The notes: a model not told the origin generated them from the letters alone. Positions 44,858-54,983 are shown, numbered from the stretch's first letter. The stretch is 64,000 nt of DNA from JAJRPT01 sp964465945 (GCA_964465945.1 CAYXMM010000013.1:1-64000), one strand, 5' to 3'. Numbers and translations are program-made.

Positions 44858-45958
44858 ATGCAAAATAGCTTTAAAATCGCTACATTAATTTTTTTATTTA
44901 GTATTGGATTTTCGAGTAAGAGTTTCGGTCAAGCAGGTGCTGCAGCTGTTCCATTCTTACAGATTGCACCAGATGCGAGAGCAGGAGCAATGGGTGAGGC
45001 TGGAACTGCAATAGCGGATGATATTAATGCGATTTATTGGAACCCAGGTGGTCTTGCGTTCCTTGATTATTTCAAAGCTCCTTATGGATTTGATAACGCA
45101 GAGCCAAAAGATTATAGACAATTCGCACTATCTTTCACTCCCTGGCTACCGCAATTTAATGCCGATTTATATTATGCTTATGCTACTTACGGGCAACATT
45201 TTGACGAACTAAATGGGACAGTAGCGGCTAATTTTATTTTGATGAATTTAGGTGAATTTATCAGAACTGCCTCAGATGGGCGTGAGCTTGGTAGATTTAT
45301 TTCTAATGAATTTTCATTTGGGCTATCTTACGGAACTATTATCGCTCCTGATTTAGGTGCAGGTATCCAAGTTAGATATATTCAATCAAACTTAACACCA
45401 ACTGGCTTACAAAGTTCAGGTGATGCTGGTGTAGGGCGAAGCGTTTCTTTTGATGTCGGATTCTTATGGAAACCAGTTGATTTAGGTGCTTTAGAAGACA
45501 AATTATCTCTTGGATTAAATCTTCAAAATTTAGGTCCAAGAATTACCTATGTTAGCCAAGCTGACCCACTTCCAACAATGTTAAAAATTGGTGCAGCATA
45601 TAAACTTTATGAAGATGAATTTAATAAGTTTACAGTTACTGCCGATGTTGCAAAATTAATGGTTAAAAGAGATACATTAGGTAACTCTGACCCGTTACCT
45701 AAATCATTAGTTACAGCTTGGGAAAATAGAGGCGCAGAACTTGCTATGGGTATGGAATACTGGTATCAAGATATTATCGCTTTTAGAGGTGGATATTTTA
45801 CAGAACCAGCTGAACTTGGTGATAGAGATTTCTTCACTTTAGGTGCAGGTATTAAATATGATATATTCAAACTTGACTTTGGTTACATTTTAACCGTTGA
45901 AAGTAACCACCCACTTGGAAATACAATGAGATTCTCATTGCTTGTCGATTGGGAATAG
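44858..45958 (+). CDS. porV: Type IX secretion outer membrane shuttle protein PorV (LptO)
   Basis: 366 residues with a signal peptide. It carries the PorV signature near the mature N-terminus: FLQIAPDARAGAMGEAGTA followed by DDINAIYWNPGGLAFL. The rest alternates as a FadL-like 14-strand barrel. PorV collects folded cargo from the translocon and hands it to the PorU sortase complex. A GGAG ribosome site precedes the ATG. Confidence 0.93.
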   Translation: MQNSFKIATLIFLFSIGFSSKSFGQAGAAAVPFLQIAPDARAGAMGEAGTAIADDINAIYWNPGGLAFLDYFKAPYGFDNAEPKDYRQFALSFTPWLPQFNADLYYAYATYGQHFDELNGTVAANFILMNLGEFIRTASDGRELGRFISNEFSFGLSYGTIIAPDLGAGIQVRYIQSNLTPTGLQSSGDAGVGRSVSFDVGFLWKPVDLGALEDKLSLGLNLQNLGPRITYVSQADPLPTMLKIGAAYKLYEDEFNKFTVTADVAKLMVKRDTLGNSDPLPKSLVTAWENRGAELAMGMEYWYQDIIAFRGGYFTEPAELGDRDFFTLGAGIKYDIFKLDFGYILTVESNHPLGNTMRFSLLVDWE

Positions 45959-45982
45959 CACTATATTTTATTAGATGATTAT

Positions 45983-46008
45983 AAAAGGAGCAACTATGCT
46001 CCTTTTTC
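45983..46008 (+). terminator. Intrinsic terminator of porUV
   Basis: AAAAGGAGCA, a 4-base loop, TGCTCCTTTT, followed by further T. Confidence 0.85.
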
Positions 46009-46079
46009 TTTTTATTTTCATTTCATAATATTTTGTATTTTTGTAATAAATAAAATAAAAATGAGAAAAAGGTTGTAAA

Positions 46080-48131
46080 ATGAAATTAAAATCTTATGCT
46101 TACGGCGAATGGATTGAAGGGGCTGATGTAGGGCAGAGTTTATTTAACGCTGTGAATGGCGATTTTGTCGCTTCAATTTCATCAAAAGGTGTTGATTACA
46201 AAGATATGTTGGAATATGGTAGAAATATCGGCAAAACATTAAGGAATTATACAATCCACGAAAGAGCAAGAATGCTTAAAGAGCTTGCTTTTTATTTAAT
46301 TGATAGAAAGGAAAAATATTACGAACTTTCTAAAGCAACTGGTGCAACAAGAACTGATTCTTGGATAGATATTGAAGGTGGTATCGGTACTCTATTTACT
46401 TATGCGAGCAAAGTCAGAAGAGAAATGACCGATAATAAATTTCACATTGATGGAAAATATGAGCCACTTTCTAAAAATGGTACTTTCATAGGGCAGCATA
46501 TTTGCTCTCCTTTGCAAGGCGTCGCAATTCATATTAATGCCTTCAATTTTCCTGTTTGGGGAATGTTAGAAAAACTTGCTCCATCTATTGCTGCTGGTAT
46601 GCCTATTATAATTAAGCCCGCATCATTAACAGCATATCTTACAGAGCTTATGGTTCAGGACATTATTAAATCGAAAATATTACCAAAAGGTTCAGTTCAA
46701 CTAATTTGTGGCTCAACAGGCAATCTATTAGATTTTGTGATGCACCAAGACGTTGTTACTTTCACTGGCTCAGCTTACACAGGAAGAAAACTTAAGTCTC
46801 ACAATTCAATTATAAGTAATTCTGTTCGTTTTAATATGGAAGCTGATTCGCTTAATTTCTCAATCTTAGGTGATAAATCAGGTCCTAATACAGAAGAATT
46901 TGAACTATTTATCAAAGAAGTTACTCGCGAAATGACTGTGAAAGCAGGTCAAAAATGTACTGCTATTCGTAGAGTAATAGTTCCAGAGAAATTCACTGAT
47001 GATGTCATTAATGCCCTTAAAGCAAAATTAGATAAAAATATAATAGGCGACCCAAGTATAGAAGGGACTCGAATGGGACCTCTTGCAGGGAAAGACCAAG
47101 TTATTGATGTTATAAAAGCACTTAAAGGATTAAAAAAAGAAGCAAAAGTTGTATATTCAAATGATGACTTTGAACTTAATGGTGGCTCAAAAGAGAATGG
47201 CGCTTTTCTACACCCAACACTATTACTTGCAGAAGACCCTTTAAGTAAAACAGCTCCACATACAATCGAGGCATTCGGTCCTATTTCAACAATTTTGCCT
47301 TACAAAAACACTGACGAAGCGATTGAATTAATCAAAAAAGGTGAGGGATCACTTGTTGGCTCAATTTTCACAAATAATAGTGTTTTTGCTAAAGAAATAA
47401 CATTAGGAACAGCATCTTATCACGGACGATTGCATTTTGTCAATAGAAATTCAGCTAAAGAGAATACCGGACACGGCTCACCATTACCTCATATGGTTCA
47501 TGGAGGTCCTGGACGTGCTGGTGGTGGAGAAGAACTTGGTGGAGTTCGTTCAGTTCTACATTATATGCAAAGAACAGCAATCCAAGCAAATCCTGATTTA
47601 TTAACTGCGATTACAGGTGAATATTTACCAGGGGCTAAAAAAATAGAAGATGTAAGACACCCATTCACTAAGCATTACGAAGAACTTGAAATCGGAGACT
47701 CCTATACTTCGGGGAAAAGAACCATTACTGAAGCAGATATTGTTAATTTTGCAAATCTATCATGGGATCATTTCTATGCGCATACTGATGTTACGTCTCT
47801 TGCAGGAACAATTTTCGAACAACGTGTTGCACATGGCTATTTTGTTATTTCAGCTGCAGCTGGCTTATTTGTTGAAAGGAAAAAAGGACCCGTATTAGCA
47901 AATTATGGGTTAGACGAACTTCGCTTCACGATGCCTGTTTACGCTGGGGATACAATTTATACAATTTTAACATGTAAATCTAAGCAAATAAAAGAGCGTA
48001 AAACAGAAACTGAGGTAATCTCCGGTGTTGTTAAATGGCAAGTTGAAGTTTTCAATCAAAGAGAGGAACTTATAGCGCTTGGAACTATCTTAACATTAGT
48101 TAAACGTCAAGACCAAAAAGCAATTATTTAA
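46080..48131 (+). CDS. paaZ: Bifunctional PaaZ: oxepin-CoA hydrolase / semialdehyde dehydrogenase
   Basis: Opens the ring of oxepin-CoA and oxidises the resulting aldehyde in aerobic phenylacetate degradation. 683 residues, full length. The N-terminal aldehyde dehydrogenase (about 1-520) has NAFNFPVWG, the catalytic C293 (KAGQKCTAIRR) and VTFTGSAYTG. The C-terminal MaoC hydratase (about 535-683) has DHFYAHTD and RVAHGYF. No other paa gene lies in the window, so the pathway would need genes elsewhere. Confidence 0.93.
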   Translation: MKLKSYAYGEWIEGADVGQSLFNAVNGDFVASISSKGVDYKDMLEYGRNIGKTLRNYTIHERARMLKELAFYLIDRKEKYYELSKATGATRTDSWIDIEGGIGTLFTYASKVRREMTDNKFHIDGKYEPLSKNGTFIGQHICSPLQGVAIHINAFNFPVWGMLEKLAPSIAAGMPIIIKPASLTAYLTELMVQDIIKSKILPKGSVQLICGSTGNLLDFVMHQDVVTFTGSAYTGRKLKSHNSIISNSVRFNMEADSLNFSILGDKSGPNTEEFELFIKEVTREMTVKAGQKCTAIRRVIVPEKFTDDVINALKAKLDKNIIGDPSIEGTRMGPLAGKDQVIDVIKALKGLKKEAKVVYSNDDFELNGGSKENGAFLHPTLLLAEDPLSKTAPHTIEAFGPISTILPYKNTDEAIELIKKGEGSLVGSIFTNNSVFAKEITLGTASYHGRLHFVNRNSAKENTGHGSPLPHMVHGGPGRAGGGEELGGVRSVLHYMQRTAIQANPDLLTAITGEYLPGAKKIEDVRHPFTKHYEELEIGDSYTSGKRTITEADIVNFANLSWDHFYAHTDVTSLAGTIFEQRVAHGYFVISAAAGLFVERKKGPVLANYGLDELRFTMPVYAGDTIYTILTCKSKQIKERKTETEVISGVVKWQVEVFNQREELIALGTILTLVKRQDQKAII

Positions 48132-48147
48132 CTAAAGATTCATTAAA

Positions 48148-48381
48148 GTGTCGGAAAAAAGATTAAATATTAAAAAAATCTTAAGATTTGCTTCATACAT
48201 AGTTGTAGTTATGTTTGTATTCTTTGTTGTTCAAAACCTTATAGAATATGGTTTAAATATTAATAAATATAAATTGAACATTGATGATTTAACTCACATT
48301 TATATATATTTAGTTTTTGGAATTGTAGCTAGTTATTTACTTGATATTTTAAGTGAAAAGTTTAAAAAATCAGCAAAATAA
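48148..48381 (+). CDS. Small two-helix membrane protein, unknown
   Basis: 77 residues from a GTG start, with two hydrophobic segments (about 13-33 and 49-67) and a basic C-terminus. It follows paaZ after 16 bases and is probably co-transcribed with it. No family is recognised. Confidence 0.5.
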   Translation: MSEKRLNIKKILRFASYIVVVMFVFFVVQNLIEYGLNINKYKLNIDDLTHIYIYLVFGIVASYLLDILSEKFKKSAK

Positions 48382-48426
48382 TTATCAATTACTTATAAAT
48401 AATTCAATAAAAGCTTTAAAATAAAA

Positions 48427-48459
48427 AAAACTCCTAACAATTATATTATTAGGAGTTTT
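48427..48459. terminator. Bidirectional terminator between paaZ unit and sdhB
   Basis: AAAACTCCTAA and TTAGGAGTTTT form an 11-bp stem with A/T runs on both sides, between converging genes. Confidence 0.8.
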
Positions 48460-48477
48460 AAATATAGAAAGATGTTA

Positions 48478-49233
48478 TTAAACACCAGTATGTTTAAACA
48501 TCTTAGCTTTTAAGTATTCTTTATTCATATTTGAAATGAATTTCACTGAGATCGATTTAGGACAAGCTGCTTCGCACTCGTAATGATTGGAACATGCTCC
48601 AAATCCTTCGTTTTCCATTGTGTCGACCATATTGACTACTCTTTCATATCGCTCAGCCTGACCTTGCGGTAATAATGCTAAGTGATTGATTTTAGCAGCA
48701 GTGAATAGCATTGCCGCACTATTAGGACAAGCAGCAACACAAGCGCCACAACCAATACAGGCAGCAGCATCCATTGCTAAATCAGCATTTTCTTTTCTGA
48801 TTGGAATTGCATTTGCCTCACCTGCCGATCCAGTTCTAACGCTAATATAACCACCTGATTGAATAATTCTATCAAAAGCAGTTCTATCCACAACTAAGTC
48901 TTTAATAATTGGAAAAGCTTTTGCTCTAAATGGCTCAATATATATTTCATCGCCATTTTTGAACGAACGCATGTGAAGTTGGCAAGTTGTTGTGCCAGAC
49001 TCTTTCCCATGAGGGAAGCCATTGATTGTCATAGAACAAGCTCCACAAATTCCTTCTCGGCAGTCATGGTCGAAAGCAATCGGTTCAAGTGATGACTCAA
49101 TTAATTTTTCATTTAAAACATCAAGCATCTCAAGAAATGACATATCTTCGCTTATGTTATCTACATCATAAACTTCAAATTTACCTTGAGAAGTAGCATT
49201 TTTTTGTCTCCATACGTGCAATTTTAATTTCAT
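48478..49233 (-). CDS. sdhB: Succinate dehydrogenase/fumarate reductase iron-sulfur subunit
   Basis: Passes electrons from the flavin to quinone through three clusters. 251 residues. The N-terminal [2Fe-2S] ligands lie in CREGICGACSM and the later TTCQLH. The C-terminal clusters are bound by CIGCGACVAACPNS and by CSNHYECEAACPKS. It is last in the sdhCAB unit, the order seen in b558-type enzymes of Bacteroidota and epsilonproteobacteria. The direction of catalysis (succinate oxidation or fumarate reduction) cannot be read from this. Confidence 0.95.
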   Translation of the reverse strand: MKLKLHVWRQKNATSQGKFEVYDVDNISEDMSFLEMLDVLNEKLIESSLEPIAFDHDCREGICGACSMTINGFPHGKESGTTTCQLHMRSFKNGDEIYIEPFRAKAFPIIKDLVVDRTAFDRIIQSGGYISVRTGSAGEANAIPIRKENADLAMDAAACIGCGACVAACPNSAAMLFTAAKINHLALLPQGQAERYERVVNMVDTMENEGFGACSNHYECEAACPKSISVKFISNMNKEYLKAKMFKHTGV

Positions 49234-49256
49234 AATAAATTACCTTTCATTTTCAA

Positions 49257-51170
49257 TTATTTATAAGATCTAACAGCAAGATGAACATTTTCAAATTCTA
49301 ATTCCTCTTTATGTCTTGTCGGTTTGCTTTCTACTCCATTATATTCCCAAGCAGCAACGTGAGTGAATTTCTCATCATTACGAACAGCTTCACCGTCCGG
49401 AGTTTGATGCTCTTCACGGAAATGGGCGCCACATGATTCATCTCTTTCGAGCGCGTCCCAAGCTAAAATTTCTGCAAACTCTAAGAAGTCTGCCACCCTT
49501 GTTGCTCGCTCCAATGCCACATTCAACTCTTCGCCAGAACCTGGTATATTAACATTCTCCCAGAACTCTTGTCGAATTTCAGGTATTCGCTTTAAAGCTT
49601 CTTTTATTCCTGCTTCATTTCTTGCCATTCCAACATTATCCCACATTAACTTTCCAAGTTCTTTATGGAATGAAACAGGAGAGCGCTTACCTTTAATATT
49701 TAGCAAAGTATTTATTTTATTATTAATTTCTTCTTCAACTTTTTTAAACTCAGGGTGAGTTTCATCAATTTGCTCTAATCCGCCAAGAGCGAGATATGGG
49801 GCTATAGTATATGGGATTACAAAATAACCATCAGCAAGACCTTGCATCAAAGCAGACGCCCCAAGACGATTTGCTCCATGGTCAGAGAAATTTGCTTCTC
49901 CAAGAGCAAATAAGCCGGGAATTGTAGTCATTAAATTATAGTCTACCCACAATCCGCCCATTGTATAGTGCGATGCTGGATAAATCATCATTGGTTCATC
50001 GTATGGACTTTTACCAGTAATTCTCTCATACATTTCAAATAAATTACCATAGCGAGCTTCGATAACGTCTTTGCCTAAGCGGTTAATGGCATCTCTGAAA
50101 TCAAGATATACACCAAAACCAGTTGCAGAAACTCCTCGCCCTTCATCGCAAACTTGTTTTGCAGCACGTGATGAAATATCTCTCGGAGATAAATTTCCAA
50201 ATGAAGGGTATTTCCTTTCTAAATAATAATCTCTTTCTTCTTTTGGAATATCATTAGGATGACGTTTATCACCTTTTGCTTTTGGAACCCATATCCTACC
50301 ATCATTTCTTAGTGATTCTGACATCAAAGTTAATTTAGATTGGTGGTCGCCTGAAACTGGAATACAAGTAGGGTGAATTTGAGTATAACAAGGATTAGCA
50401 AAGAATGCACCTTTTTTATACGCACGATATGTTGCTGTAACATTACAAGCTTGTGCGTTAGTAGATAGGAAAAATACATTACCATAACCACCAGTTCCAA
50501 GCAAAACTGCATCACCCCAATGTGATTCAAGTTTTCCTGTTTTCATATCTCTAACAACGATTCCTCTTGCTTTGCCATTGATAACAACAATATCCATCAT
50601 CTCTTTTCTTGTATGAAGTTTCACTCCACCAGTATGAACGTTCTTAGACAATGCTGAATAAGCCCCAAGTAATAATTGCTGTCCTGTTTGACCCTTTGCG
50701 TAAAATGTTCTTGAAACCTGTGCTCCACCAAAAGAACGATTATCAAGGTTACCACCATATTCACGAGCAAATGGAACACCTTGAGCTACACATTGGTCTA
50801 TAATATTTACAGATACTTGAGCTAGACGGTATGTATTTGCCTCTCTTGACCTAAAATCTCCACCTTTAACGGTATCATAAAATAATCTATAAACAGAATC
50901 TCCATCGTTTTGATAATTTTTTGCAGCATTAATACCACCTTGTGCAGCAATAGAATGGGCTCTTCTTGGTGAATCATGAAAAGTGAAGCAGTGTACATTA
51001 TACCCTAATTCTGCTAATGTAGCTGCAGCGGAAGAACCAGCCAAACCAGTTCCAACCATTATAATTTTAAATTTCCTTTTATTTGCTGGGTTAATAAGTT
51101 TACTCTCAAACTTATGATTGTCCCATTTATCTTGAATTGACCCATTTGGGACTTTTGCATCTAAAGCCAT
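49257..51170 (-). CDS. sdhA: Succinate dehydrogenase/fumarate reductase flavoprotein subunit
   Basis: 637 residues. It binds FAD through VGTGLAGSSAAATLAELG, with the covalent flavin site in the HSIAAQGGINAA region. The active site includes HPTCIP and the SRAAKQVCDEGRGV segment, and the capping-domain loop YPASHYTMGG. It oxidises succinate to fumarate or runs in reverse. It follows sdhC after 12 bases and precedes sdhB by 23 bases. Confidence 0.96.
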   Translation of the reverse strand: MALDAKVPNGSIQDKWDNHKFESKLINPANKRKFKIIMVGTGLAGSSAAATLAELGYNVHCFTFHDSPRRAHSIAAQGGINAAKNYQNDGDSVYRLFYDTVKGGDFRSREANTYRLAQVSVNIIDQCVAQGVPFAREYGGNLDNRSFGGAQVSRTFYAKGQTGQQLLLGAYSALSKNVHTGGVKLHTRKEMMDIVVINGKARGIVVRDMKTGKLESHWGDAVLLGTGGYGNVFFLSTNAQACNVTATYRAYKKGAFFANPCYTQIHPTCIPVSGDHQSKLTLMSESLRNDGRIWVPKAKGDKRHPNDIPKEERDYYLERKYPSFGNLSPRDISSRAAKQVCDEGRGVSATGFGVYLDFRDAINRLGKDVIEARYGNLFEMYERITGKSPYDEPMMIYPASHYTMGGLWVDYNLMTTIPGLFALGEANFSDHGANRLGASALMQGLADGYFVIPYTIAPYLALGGLEQIDETHPEFKKVEEEINNKINTLLNIKGKRSPVSFHKELGKLMWDNVGMARNEAGIKEALKRIPEIRQEFWENVNIPGSGEELNVALERATRVADFLEFAEILAWDALERDESCGAHFREEHQTPDGEAVRNDEKFTHVAAWEYNGVESKPTRHKEELEFENVHLAVRSYK

Positions 51171-51182
51171 AAATTTTTCTCC

Positions 51183-51854
51183 TTATTTAACTATACCTAA
51201 CAAAACACTAATCGGAATCACTGCCAAAAGTAACGTAACAAGAACTGCAATTAAAGTTCCTGCTATATTAACTCTTTCGGACAATTTTGTTCCATTAAAA
51301 CCAAGCGTATGAACCATTGATTGAATCCCATGTTTTAAATGGGCACCTAATGCCACCACAGCTAAAACATAAAACAAAGATATAAATGGCTGTTGAAAAC
51401 CTGCTACAACCATAGCATAAACATCATGTCTTCCTTTAGCATCTATCATTTCCATAAACTCTGGATTAGTAACCCCAAAAGTATAGTGAAGTAAATGGTA
51501 GACAACAAAGAACAAAATAACCAACCCAAATAAAGCCATACCTTTGCTTACAAAGTTTGCCTTTTTGGAGTAATTAACTTTATAAGCAACTGGATTAGCG
51601 GCTTTGTTTAACATTGTAAGTTTTATAGAAAGCACGATATGAAGCAGAACGGCTACAATTAGACCAATCCTTGCTCCCCAAAGAAATAAGGGTATATCCC
51701 GTAGTCCTGCGGCATAGGCATTAATAAGCTCTCTGCCTAAATCAGGACCAAGCAGAACAAATATATTGGCGGCTGTGTGTCCCAATATAAAACCCACCAT
51801 CATCAACCCGGTTATTGCAACCAACATTTTTGAAATTATGAGTGAATTATTCAT
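51183..51854 (-). CDS. sdhC: Succinate dehydrogenase cytochrome b558 subunit
   Basis: 223 residues with five membrane segments, the single-chain di-heme anchor type. Conserved histidines sit in the helices: LGHTAANIF (near residue 26), LLHIVLS (about 77), VYHLLHYTFG (about 119-123) and LGAHLKHGIQSM (about 173-177). It binds two b hemes and reduces menaquinone. It is the first gene of sdhCAB. Confidence 0.92.
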   Translation of the reverse strand: MNNSLIISKMLVAITGLMMVGFILGHTAANIFVLLGPDLGRELINAYAAGLRDIPLFLWGARIGLIVAVLLHIVLSIKLTMLNKAANPVAYKVNYSKKANFVSKGMALFGLVILFFVVYHLLHYTFGVTNPEFMEMIDAKGRHDVYAMVVAGFQQPFISLFYVLAVVALGAHLKHGIQSMVHTLGFNGTKLSERVNIAGTLIAVLVTLLLAVIPISVLLGIVK

Positions 51855-51909
51855 ACTAACCTAAAAAATAATTAAAAATTTTATTGTTTTTCTATTTTTT
51901 ATTTTTATC

Positions 51910-51972
51910 TTGAAACTTTTATTTTAACAAAAGTTTTCAAACTTATTTTTAATTAGGACTAAATAAGTCCTA
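51910..51972. promoter_or_regulatory. Two inverted repeats between sdhC and the NSS transporter
   Basis: TTGAAACTTTT and AAAAGTTTTCAA (51910-51940, one unpaired base) and TAGGACT-aaata-AGTCCTA (51954-51972, perfect). They lie in the 201-base divergent gap. They could be operators or leader hairpins for either gene. Confidence 0.4.
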
Positions 51973-52055
51973 TTAAACTTGGTATCATAAAAGAAAACAA
52001 TTTATTAAAATAATATAGATTTTACAAATCATTTGAAAAAAAAAAGGAATATTTT

Positions 52056-53606
52056 ATGGCAGAAAGAGAAGAATGGGGCAGTAGAATTGGACTAATCTTA
52101 GCAATGGCAGGTAATGCTGTCGGATTAGGAAACTTTTTACGCTATCCTGTACAAGCAACTCAAAATGGTGGTGGCGCCTTTATGATACCTTATTTTATAG
52201 CATTTCTTTTACTTGGAATACCTATTATGTGGGTCGAATGGTCAATAGGGCGAAATGGTGGGAAATATAATCATAGCTCGCTACCAGGTATGTTTCAAGT
52301 GATGTGGAAACACCCTGTTGCTAAATATCTTGGTGCGATTGGATTGCTTATTTCGACTATAATAATGATTTATTATACTATGCTAGTTTCTTGGATGCTC
52401 GGTTTTTCTTTTTTTTCAATCACAGGAAGTTACTCGCAAATCACTGATTTATCTCAAATGGCGACATTCTTATCTGAATTTCAAAATGGAGGTGGAACAT
52501 TTTTCTCAAGTATGTGGCCCGCCTATATATTCTTAATCTTAACCTTATTCCTAAATTTTTATATCCTCTCAAAAGGATTAAGCGGAGGAATTGAAGTTTT
52601 TGCTAAAATTGCCTTACCTTTATTATTTTTCTTTGCTATTCTGATTGCAATTTATGTATTTACGATTGGAACTCCTGACCCAGTTAATCATCCAGAAAGG
52701 TCCGTTTGGAATGGACTCGCCTTTATTTGGAATCCAAATTTCTCTCTATTAGGTGATTCTAAAATATGGCTCGCTGCCGCAGGGCAAGTATTCTTTACAT
52801 TATCGTTAGGGATGGGAACGCTTCACACATTTGCTTCTTATTTAAAGCCAAAAGATGATATTGCACTTTCAGGGCTTGCGACTGCTTCTATAAATGAATT
52901 TGCAGAAGTAATTTTAGGTGGAACTATTGCAATTCCTATTGCTGTTGCATTCTTTGGATTAATGGATGCTCAAGTTATAGCAAATGGAGGAACATTTAAT
53001 CTTGGGATTGTTTCTATGGGGGTTATATTTAATCAAATGGCTTACGGGCAAATTTTCGGGTTTATGTGGTTTTTTTTGCTATTCTTTGCTGGTGTTACTT
53101 CAACAGTTGCAATGTGTCAACCGCTAATTTCTTTCCTCGAAGAAGAGTTTAATTTTAATCATAAGAAGGCAAATTTAGTTGTCGGATTTTTTATTTTTGT
53201 TGCTATACATTTAGTATTTTTCTATCAAAAATTTGGCTTTCTTGACGAAATGGATTACTGGGCAGGAACATTTTTATTAGTTGCAATTTCTTTAATAGAA
53301 GTAATTATTTTTGCTTGGATTTTTGGAATTGATAAAGGCTTTGCTGAGATGACAACAGGAGCAGATATAAAAATCCCAAATATTTTTAAGTTTATTATTA
53401 AATATGTAACTCCTTTATATTTACTTTTCATTTTGTCATTTTGGACTTTCCAAAGTGCAATTCCAACATTAATGATGGATAATGTTAAGCCAGAAAATGT
53501 AGTTTATCTTTGGGGTTCGCGTACCTTTATGGCGCTTACTTTTATTGGGATTTGTATTATGGTAAATATCGCTTGGAAACGAAAACAAAAGGGCACAAAT
53601 TTTTAA
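52056..53606 (+). CDS. Sodium-dependent transporter, NSS (SNF) family
   Basis: 516 residues with about twelve membrane segments. The first helix has GLILAMAGNAVGLGNFLRYP, the unwound sodium/substrate-binding region of LeuT-type transporters. QVFFTLSLGMGTLHTFASYL supplies the helix 6 site. It imports an amino acid or related compound with sodium. Kynureninase 56 bases downstream makes tryptophan or kynurenine a candidate substrate, by inference only. Confidence 0.88.
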   Translation: MAEREEWGSRIGLILAMAGNAVGLGNFLRYPVQATQNGGGAFMIPYFIAFLLLGIPIMWVEWSIGRNGGKYNHSSLPGMFQVMWKHPVAKYLGAIGLLISTIIMIYYTMLVSWMLGFSFFSITGSYSQITDLSQMATFLSEFQNGGGTFFSSMWPAYIFLILTLFLNFYILSKGLSGGIEVFAKIALPLLFFFAILIAIYVFTIGTPDPVNHPERSVWNGLAFIWNPNFSLLGDSKIWLAAAGQVFFTLSLGMGTLHTFASYLKPKDDIALSGLATASINEFAEVILGGTIAIPIAVAFFGLMDAQVIANGGTFNLGIVSMGVIFNQMAYGQIFGFMWFFLLFFAGVTSTVAMCQPLISFLEEEFNFNHKKANLVVGFFIFVAIHLVFFYQKFGFLDEMDYWAGTFLLVAISLIEVIIFAWIFGIDKGFAEMTTGADIKIPNIFKFIIKYVTPLYLLFILSFWTFQSAIPTLMMDNVKPENVVYLWGSRTFMALTFIGICIMVNIAWKRKQKGTNF

Positions 53607-53611
53607 ATTAG

Positions 53612-53643
53612 TTGATAATGAATACAATTATTTTTTAATTTTG
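53612..53643 (+). promoter_or_regulatory. Bacteroidota-type -33/-7 promoter of kynU
   Basis: TTG (53612-53614), a 21-base spacer, TAATTTTG (53636-53643), 19 bases before the kynU start. kynU may thus have its own promoter besides read-through from the transporter gene. Confidence 0.5.
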
Positions 53644-53662
53644 TAAATTCAAAAGAGTAAAA

Positions 53663-54919
53663 ATGAATTATAACATAACAGAAGAATTTGCAAAAGAATT
53701 AGATAATGCCGATAATTTGAATAGTTATCGAACTAAATTTCATATTCCTTTTGATAGCAATAGGAATGAGACAATTTATTTTACAGGTAACTCTCTTGGC
53801 TTGCAGCCGAAACAAACGCGAGACTATATAAACCAAGAACTTGACGATTGGGCGAAATTAGGTGTTGAAGGGCATTTTTATGCGAAAAATCCTTGGATGC
53901 CTTATCATGAATTTCTAACCGAAAAACTTGCCAATATTGTTGGTGCTAAGCCAATTGAAGTAGTAGCGATGAACTCACTAACTACAAATTTACATCTTCT
54001 AATGGTTTCTTTCTTTCAACCAAAGGGTAGAAAAAGAAAAATCATCATCGAAAACAATGAGTTCCCAAGTGATATTTACGCTGTTAAATCACAATTAAAG
54101 TTTCATAATTTAGACCCTGAAAAAGATTTAATCGTAGTTAAAGGTAAAAGTGGAAGCGATATTATCGAAACAGAGGATATTCTAAGAACAATCCGCGATA
54201 ATGCCGACGAAGTTGCAATGCTTGTGTTTGCAGGAGTTAATTACTATACAGGACAATTCTTCGATATAGAAGCAATTACTAAGGAATGTCATAAGTATGA
54301 TATAATTGCTGGATTTGATTTAGCCCATGCTGCAGGGAACGTTGTTCTTAAATTAAATGAATGGCAAGTTGATTTTGCTGCTTGGTGTTCATATAAATAC
54401 TTAAACTCAGGACCTGGCGGTATAGCAGGTGCTTTCGTGCATGAGAAACATAAAGACTTTAAAGGACCGAGATTTGAGGGTTGGTGGGGAACAAATAAGA
54501 AAACACGGTTTTTAATGCAACCTGAATTCGATGCAAGTGAAGGTGTTGAATCTTGGCAATTATCTAATCCACCAATTTTCCAATTAGCCACTCTCAATTC
54601 TTCCTTAGATATTTTTGAAGAAGTTGGAATGTTGAAATTAAGAGAAAAATCTATTAATTTATCTAATTATGTTGATTACCTACTTTCAACTTTGGATTCA
54701 AATAAAATTCAAAACATTACTCCTACTAATTTATCAGATAGGGGCTGTCAGTTATCATTAAGAATTAAAAATGGGAAGGAGATATTTAAGCGAATGATGG
54801 AACAAGGAGTGATTGCAGACTGGCGAGAACCAGATGTAATTAGAATTGCTCCTGTGCCTCTATATAACTCATTTTTAGATATTTATAAGTTTTATAAAAT
54901 ATTAAAAAATGAAATTTAA
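53663..54919 (+). CDS. kynU: Kynureninase
   Basis: PLP enzyme that splits kynurenine to anthranilate and alanine, or 3-hydroxykynurenine to 3-hydroxyanthranilate. 418 residues. The PLP lysine is K245 (CSYKYLNSGPGG), the aspartate over the pyridine ring is D219 (FDLAHAAGN), and the N-terminal part has FTGNSLGLQP and MNSLTTNLHLL. No other tryptophan-breakdown or NAD-synthesis gene of this route is nearby. Confidence 0.94.
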   Translation: MNYNITEEFAKELDNADNLNSYRTKFHIPFDSNRNETIYFTGNSLGLQPKQTRDYINQELDDWAKLGVEGHFYAKNPWMPYHEFLTEKLANIVGAKPIEVVAMNSLTTNLHLLMVSFFQPKGRKRKIIIENNEFPSDIYAVKSQLKFHNLDPEKDLIVVKGKSGSDIIETEDILRTIRDNADEVAMLVFAGVNYYTGQFFDIEAITKECHKYDIIAGFDLAHAAGNVVLKLNEWQVDFAAWCSYKYLNSGPGGIAGAFVHEKHKDFKGPRFEGWWGTNKKTRFLMQPEFDASEGVESWQLSNPPIFQLATLNSSLDIFEEVGMLKLREKSINLSNYVDYLLSTLDSNKIQNITPTNLSDRGCQLSLRIKNGKEIFKRMMEQGVIADWREPDVIRIAPVPLYNSFLDIYKFYKILKNEI

Positions 54920-54983
54920 TTTGGATAATATTTAAAAATTCCTTAATTTTCGGATAAATTACTCTTAAATAGGAAATAAGTTT

